A DNA stretch of 64,000 nucleotides from Escallonia rubra (Eukaryota > Streptophyta > Magnoliopsida > Escalloniales > Escalloniaceae). Below are positions 60,014-64,000 of the stretch, piece after piece. The stretch covers positions 248,001 to 312,000 of the forward strand of contig JAVXUO010002582.1 in the NCBI GenBank assembly GCA_033065855.1, written 5' to 3'. Position numbers and translations under genes: made by a program. Every line of letters starts with the position of its first letter. The stretch's first letter is position 1. The notes below the pieces were generated by a model. It made no database searches, was not told where the DNA came from, and saw only the letters and a program-made list of their open reading frames with translations.

Positions 60014-63000
60014 ATGGGGGCATCGTCATCGACGGAGCAAGTACCGGCGGACCAACGGGAGGCCGAAACCCTGGCAGCCTCCACCGGAGCTCTTCCCATG
60101 CTGCAGAACGCTTTCGCCAAGCTCTCCGATCCCGAAACCAAGGCCATCCCAGTCGATTCTCTCCAGGTAAATCGTAATTGCTTCTGGTCAGGTCCCTCCG
60201 ATCACGCTGCTCTACCATGGTAGTAATGCCCAATTTGAAGGGGAAGAGGAAATGCGTTTGATGGTTGCTTCTTTTATCGCTCCTTCTTTGTGTACTACCT
60301 TTGTTCTCATATTCAACTGTAATGGTTTCAGCAATGCTTTACTTTAAGCTTTGATGACCCAATCGGTGAAGCCGGTACAGTACCGTCGTACTTTCCTGCG
60401 TTGTTAAACCATCTGGGTCCTTCTATTGTTGACCTGTTTTTCTTGGCCGAGAAAGGGGGTGTCAGCTGGATAGAATTTTTGAGAGGCTATACTAAGTGCT
60501 GTGGGAGGACTTCAGCTTCAAATTCGTTTAAAAATTTGTTCAAGGTCTTCCAGTTGACGGCTGTGAAGGCAGGGCTTCCTGAGAAACTGCAGTTTGAATC
60601 GGATGACTCTGATGGGAAGGTGAATGGGTCACTATTGCCAGCAGATCTGCTGATGCTTCTTTGGATGTGCTGGGTTATGTCATGGGATTCTAGAAATTTG
60701 AGTTCTTCCAAAGGACAAGCTGATAATGTACTTCCTGATTTAAATCATTTGGTACTATCAGCTGTTGTGTCATGCACTGATGGTGGTGCTGACTTGGGTG
60801 TATATGACTCCGATGTTACGGGTTTGGATGTGCAACTTCCTGCTGGAAAACTTCAGTTGTGGGCTTTGAAAATGATCCAGAACCTTCCAGATTGCTTTAC
60901 ACAACATGTACATGCAAGACTCCGTAACTCTGTAACTCGTGAGGTATCCTAGTTCCCATATTAAGTAGGCTGATTTTCCGAATTTTACATTACTTCTGCA
61001 TGGTAGTTTCTGTGATTATGCAGTCATGCAAGAAGCGCTCTTCTGTCAGTCTACACTTATCCATATACCGTGAAAGTAACACACTCAAGACATGACTTGA
61101 GAAAGATCTTTTACAAACAAATTATAGATCCTTGGTACGGGGGAGAGGTCACTCGAGGGATTTGGGCGGTCATAAGCCTTTGTTAATGAGCATTTACTCT
61201 AACAGCACCTAGGCTACAAAGTGCATCAGAAGTAACAATGAATTGGTAATGAAATTCAAGGGAACTTATAATATCTAAAAGCAGTTCAAATACCAGAAGT
61301 CTCCATGTTGTGTTTAGTATGGTGGATTTACTCTAAGGAGTTTAGAGTGTACCTATGCCTTCTGATCAAGTGTGCATGAGAACCTACGGTAAAATCGGCC
61401 TGCTAGAGCTCTTCTTGGCTGATTTTGAGGGTGCTCAAGCTTGAGCAGTGAGGAAAGAACGTTTTCAGCTCGATTGAACACTGTGTTTGTGAGGAGTGAA
61501 CACATTGTAGCCATTGTTCTTGATAGATATTAGGTTAATATGCACCGACTATGCAATAAATAGTTGTAGCTATCTTTTTTCCACACATCTGAGTGACAAG
61601 ACTTTGATTACCATGTCTTTGCGAAGCAAACCTAGCCTGAGTTTAGGCCTGCACACACAGCCTTGTCACCTTAAATATCAAGCCTCTAAATTGAGCTTCA
61701 GCTTGGCTCATCTGTGATCATCAATTGAGCTGTAACATTTACAGTTTGTTTTCGGCTACTTATATTCTAGTTGCTACATAATGTAGAAGGCATATAAGCT
61801 CATTCTCTGTGTCAGTATCAAAAAGCTTATTGCTGTTTGCTAACATTTACCAGTCCACTTAGCTAAAAAGCCTAAAATGGCGCTGCATATTTGGAATTTG
61901 AAAAGATAGGATTTTTAGTTTATTGGATTTGACTGGAAGTACCTTTCTCTAGGCTGAGTTCAAATTGATATTGGTAGATTTGTGCAGAGTTTAAACTGAT
62001 TTTGTTAGATTCGCGAAGAGTTTAAACTGATTTTGTTAGATTCGCGCTGAGTTTAAACTGGTATTGTTAGATTATTAATCCAGCAAAGCCTTATACATCG
62101 TTAGCATTGAGGCTAATGACTAAATGTTACATACATAAAAAGAGCAGCTGCATGGTACAGCTTAATTTTTCTTCGTTATTCTGTGTATTGGGTCTTTTAA
62201 TGTGTGGCAATTATTGTTCTTCTAAGCTTTAAATCTAGGAGTCGGTGGCTTTTTAATCTTCTTCTTATCAATAATCTTTATCTTTTGTTTTGTGACGTTG
62301 GTTAAATGCGCCATGAATTAAATCGCCATACCATCATCATTTATGGCTTATAGCATTTTGGTGTCATGTTGTCGGTTAAATGTGCCATGAGTTAGATCAC
62401 CATACCAGCAGCATTTATGGCTTATAGCATTTTGGTGTCATGCTGTCAGATTCTTGGTGATTGTGTGCTGGGATTCAGATTATAAAGGTTTAGAGATGAT
62501 CTTACTCACCTTGAACCTCTTAGAAGCGACCTTTGCTCGTGATTTTTCTAATGATCATTCACGATCTAATTTAGGCTCGATTCATCGAGTGTGATCAACT
62601 TGCCTTTCCACGGGCAGATGCAGCTCATTTGAAGTCGTGCACATAGTATGGTTCTAACCTTTATTAGCAATTTAGCAGTTAGAACTTCTATCAGCTAGAA
62701 AGGAATTCACAGTATTCCTGGATAATGTGTATCTTCATAGGTTCTGTTATTGTTTAGTCATTCAGGATCAAAAATTGCTTTATCAAAAACTCAAACTGTA
62801 TCAAATTCATAACAGGCCTGGTCACTCATTATATGGCAGGAATAACCACTACCTCTGGGAAAATTGGAGCAGTTTCTCTGTAGACAAATTCAATGCATCC
62901 AACTCATAAGAGGCTTGGTTAACCGTTTTTTGTCTGAGCATGATTGGCTGGTTGGTTAGGGGCTGTTCCCGTGTGATAGGCTTGACGCTTCTGGCATGAT

Positions 63001-64000
63001 AGATAAGCACCCACAAATTGAATTTATGTATGTCTAAGTCTGAACCTAAGCTGCTGGTAGAGTTGGTGCTGATGATTTAAATGCAATCTATCTGTCTGGC
63101 ATCATCATGTATGAGTGTGGTGTTTCTTGAGGCTGCATTATGTGAACACGGTCAAGTTTTTGAGCATGCATATTGTTTTGTGGAAATTATAGATGCTGAT
63201 AGCCGAATTGTGATCAATGGCAGGACAAGTCGGAGACAACAAGCTCATCTGTTCATGATACTCCCTCAACAACAGAATGCAGTACCCATCTTCTGACGTG
63301 TGGCAGGGCCTGGGCCATTTCCCTTACGCTTAGGAGTACCGTAAGAGAAGAGATCTTGAAAATATGCTTCGCCAGTCATGTAGATGAAAAAATCGGGAAC
63401 CTACTTTACCGGTATGTTCTCATCTCCGTCTGACCTGTTTTAAATATACGTCTATCTTTAGTGCTGGCACTGAATTTATGATCTTGCAAACTCTGGTAGT
63501 ACTTTCGCAATACCTTACTGTTCAGCTCGAACTTTTCAGTCTCTTAAAAGTTGTAGATGTGCACCTATCAGTTTCTGCAAGTCTTTGGATTTCACCTGTC
63601 CATCTGTTTGTAGGTCATCTCTTCATGGGAAAGGTCTGAACAGATTTTGGTCAAATGTTGAAGGTTATAATGGTCCATTGCTTCTAGTCATTGCTGCTAG
63701 TTCAGGAGATGCCCATGAAGGCAACAAGGATGTTAAGAGATGGATTATTGGTGCCCTTACACATCAGGGATTTGAGAATAAGGATACATTTTATGGAACC
63801 TCTGGTTGTCTTTATGCTTTAAGTCCAGTCTTTCATGTGTTGCCATCTTCGGGTACGTAAATCAATAGAGTTGGTGGCCTTCCTGTTATAAGATTTTAGT
63901 CTGCAGATGAATTTGGAAAATCTCTTGTATTTATTTCGGGTGGAACTAAGCAGTTATCTGTCTCTAGCAGGGAAGGAGAAAAACTTTGTCTATAGCCATT
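60014..64000 (+). CDS. TLDc-domain protein (5' part; truncated by window end)
   Basis: Exons 60014-60166, 60332-60943, 63224-63411, 63614-63852 and 63971 to beyond 64000, all in phase, give 407 visible residues. The start MGASSSTEQ fits an N-myristoylation signal (Gly2, Ser6). The N-terminal half (about 15-250) is a plant-specific helical region (TGALPMLQNAFAKLSD, MLLWMCWVMSWD). The TLDc domain begins near residue 275 (LLTCGRAWAISLTLR) and continues through GPLLLVIAASSGD, KRWIIGALTHQGFENK and FYGTSGCLYALSPVF. TLDc proteins protect against oxidative stress in animals by acting on the V-ATPase; the plant role is not well established. It resembles Arabidopsis At5g39590 as I recall it. Intron 2 is 2.3 kb and contains tandem repeats. 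The C-terminal part of the TLDc domain lies outside the window. Confidence 0.9.
61953..62075. repeat. Four-copy 31-bp minisatellite in TLDc intron 2
   Basis: Unit of 31 bp (core GAGTTTAAACTGATTTTGTT) repeated about four times. The first copy is diverged and the last three are nearly identical, showing stepwise expansion. Confidence 0.9.
62300..62447. repeat. 74-bp tandem duplication in TLDc intron 2
   Basis: Two adjacent copies starting GGTTAAATG(C/T)GCCATGA and ending GTGTCATG(T/C)TGTC, 62300-62373 and 62374-62447, with a handful of substitutions. Confidence 0.95.

Noticed and set aside
59589-60233. 214-codon minus-strand frame
   Set aside because: It runs antisense across the first TLDc exon and the divergent promoter; no domain, low-quality C-terminal half.

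Overview
The window is nuclear DNA from a flowering plant, most likely a eudicot. It is AT-rich, with sparse genes that carry many short GT-AG introns, numerous miniature transposons, a tRNA-iMet-primed mini-retrotransposon and plant-type (TTTAGGG)n telomere repeats. I found no prokaryotic operons, rRNA genes, CRISPR arrays or convincing tRNA genes. I cannot name the species.

Five protein-coding genes are well supported. From left to right they are: an intronless SAUR auxin-induced gene (minus, 21478-21918); the RNA polymerase I subunit RPA43/NRPA7 (minus, six coding exons, 33068-36037); the auxin response factor ARF5/MONOPTEROS (plus, fourteen coding exons, 48187-54856, 938 aa); a membrane-anchored putative SAM-dependent methyltransferase of the At1g29790 type (minus, 57452-58708, 418 aa); and a TLDc-domain protein (plus, from 60014, cut by the right edge of the window after 407 visible residues). 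I assembled the exon structures by hand from splice signals, reading phase and family conservation, and every exon junction keeps frame.

Region by region: 1-21 kb is gene-poor and holds transposon remains. These include a Stowaway-like MITE, a hAT-like non-autonomous element, a 312-bp TRIM retrotransposon, and a TTTGGCT-ended MITE with a Tourist-like MITE inserted in it. 21-22 kb is the SAUR gene. 22-33 kb is mostly empty apart from SINE-like pieces and two unidentified reading-frame remnants. 33-36.3 kb is RPA43, with a hAT-like insertion in intron 3 and a promoter rich in telo boxes and site II motifs. 36.8-37.0 kb is a second, uninterrupted copy of the TTTGGCT MITE, which serves as the empty site for the nested pair at 19 kb. 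37-44.6 kb shows no gene. 44.6-47.3 kb, upstream of ARF5, is a pile-up of a Mutator-like element with a 9-bp target duplication, a Stowaway-like MITE, an interstitial telomeric tract and a 112/128-bp tandem repeat. 47.3-64 kb is gene-dense: ARF5 and the methyltransferase are convergent, and the methyltransferase and TLDc gene are divergent.

Functionally, ARF5 is an auxin-response activator and SAURs are typical auxin-induced outputs, so two ends of one pathway lie within about 27 kb. This is probably coincidence. RPA43 belongs to rRNA synthesis. I found no clearly new biological system. The most informative items are the mobile-element structures (particularly those in front of ARF5), the upstream ORFs in the ARF5 leader, the ribosome-biogenesis promoter code of RPA43, and a possible alternative last exon of the methyltransferase gene.
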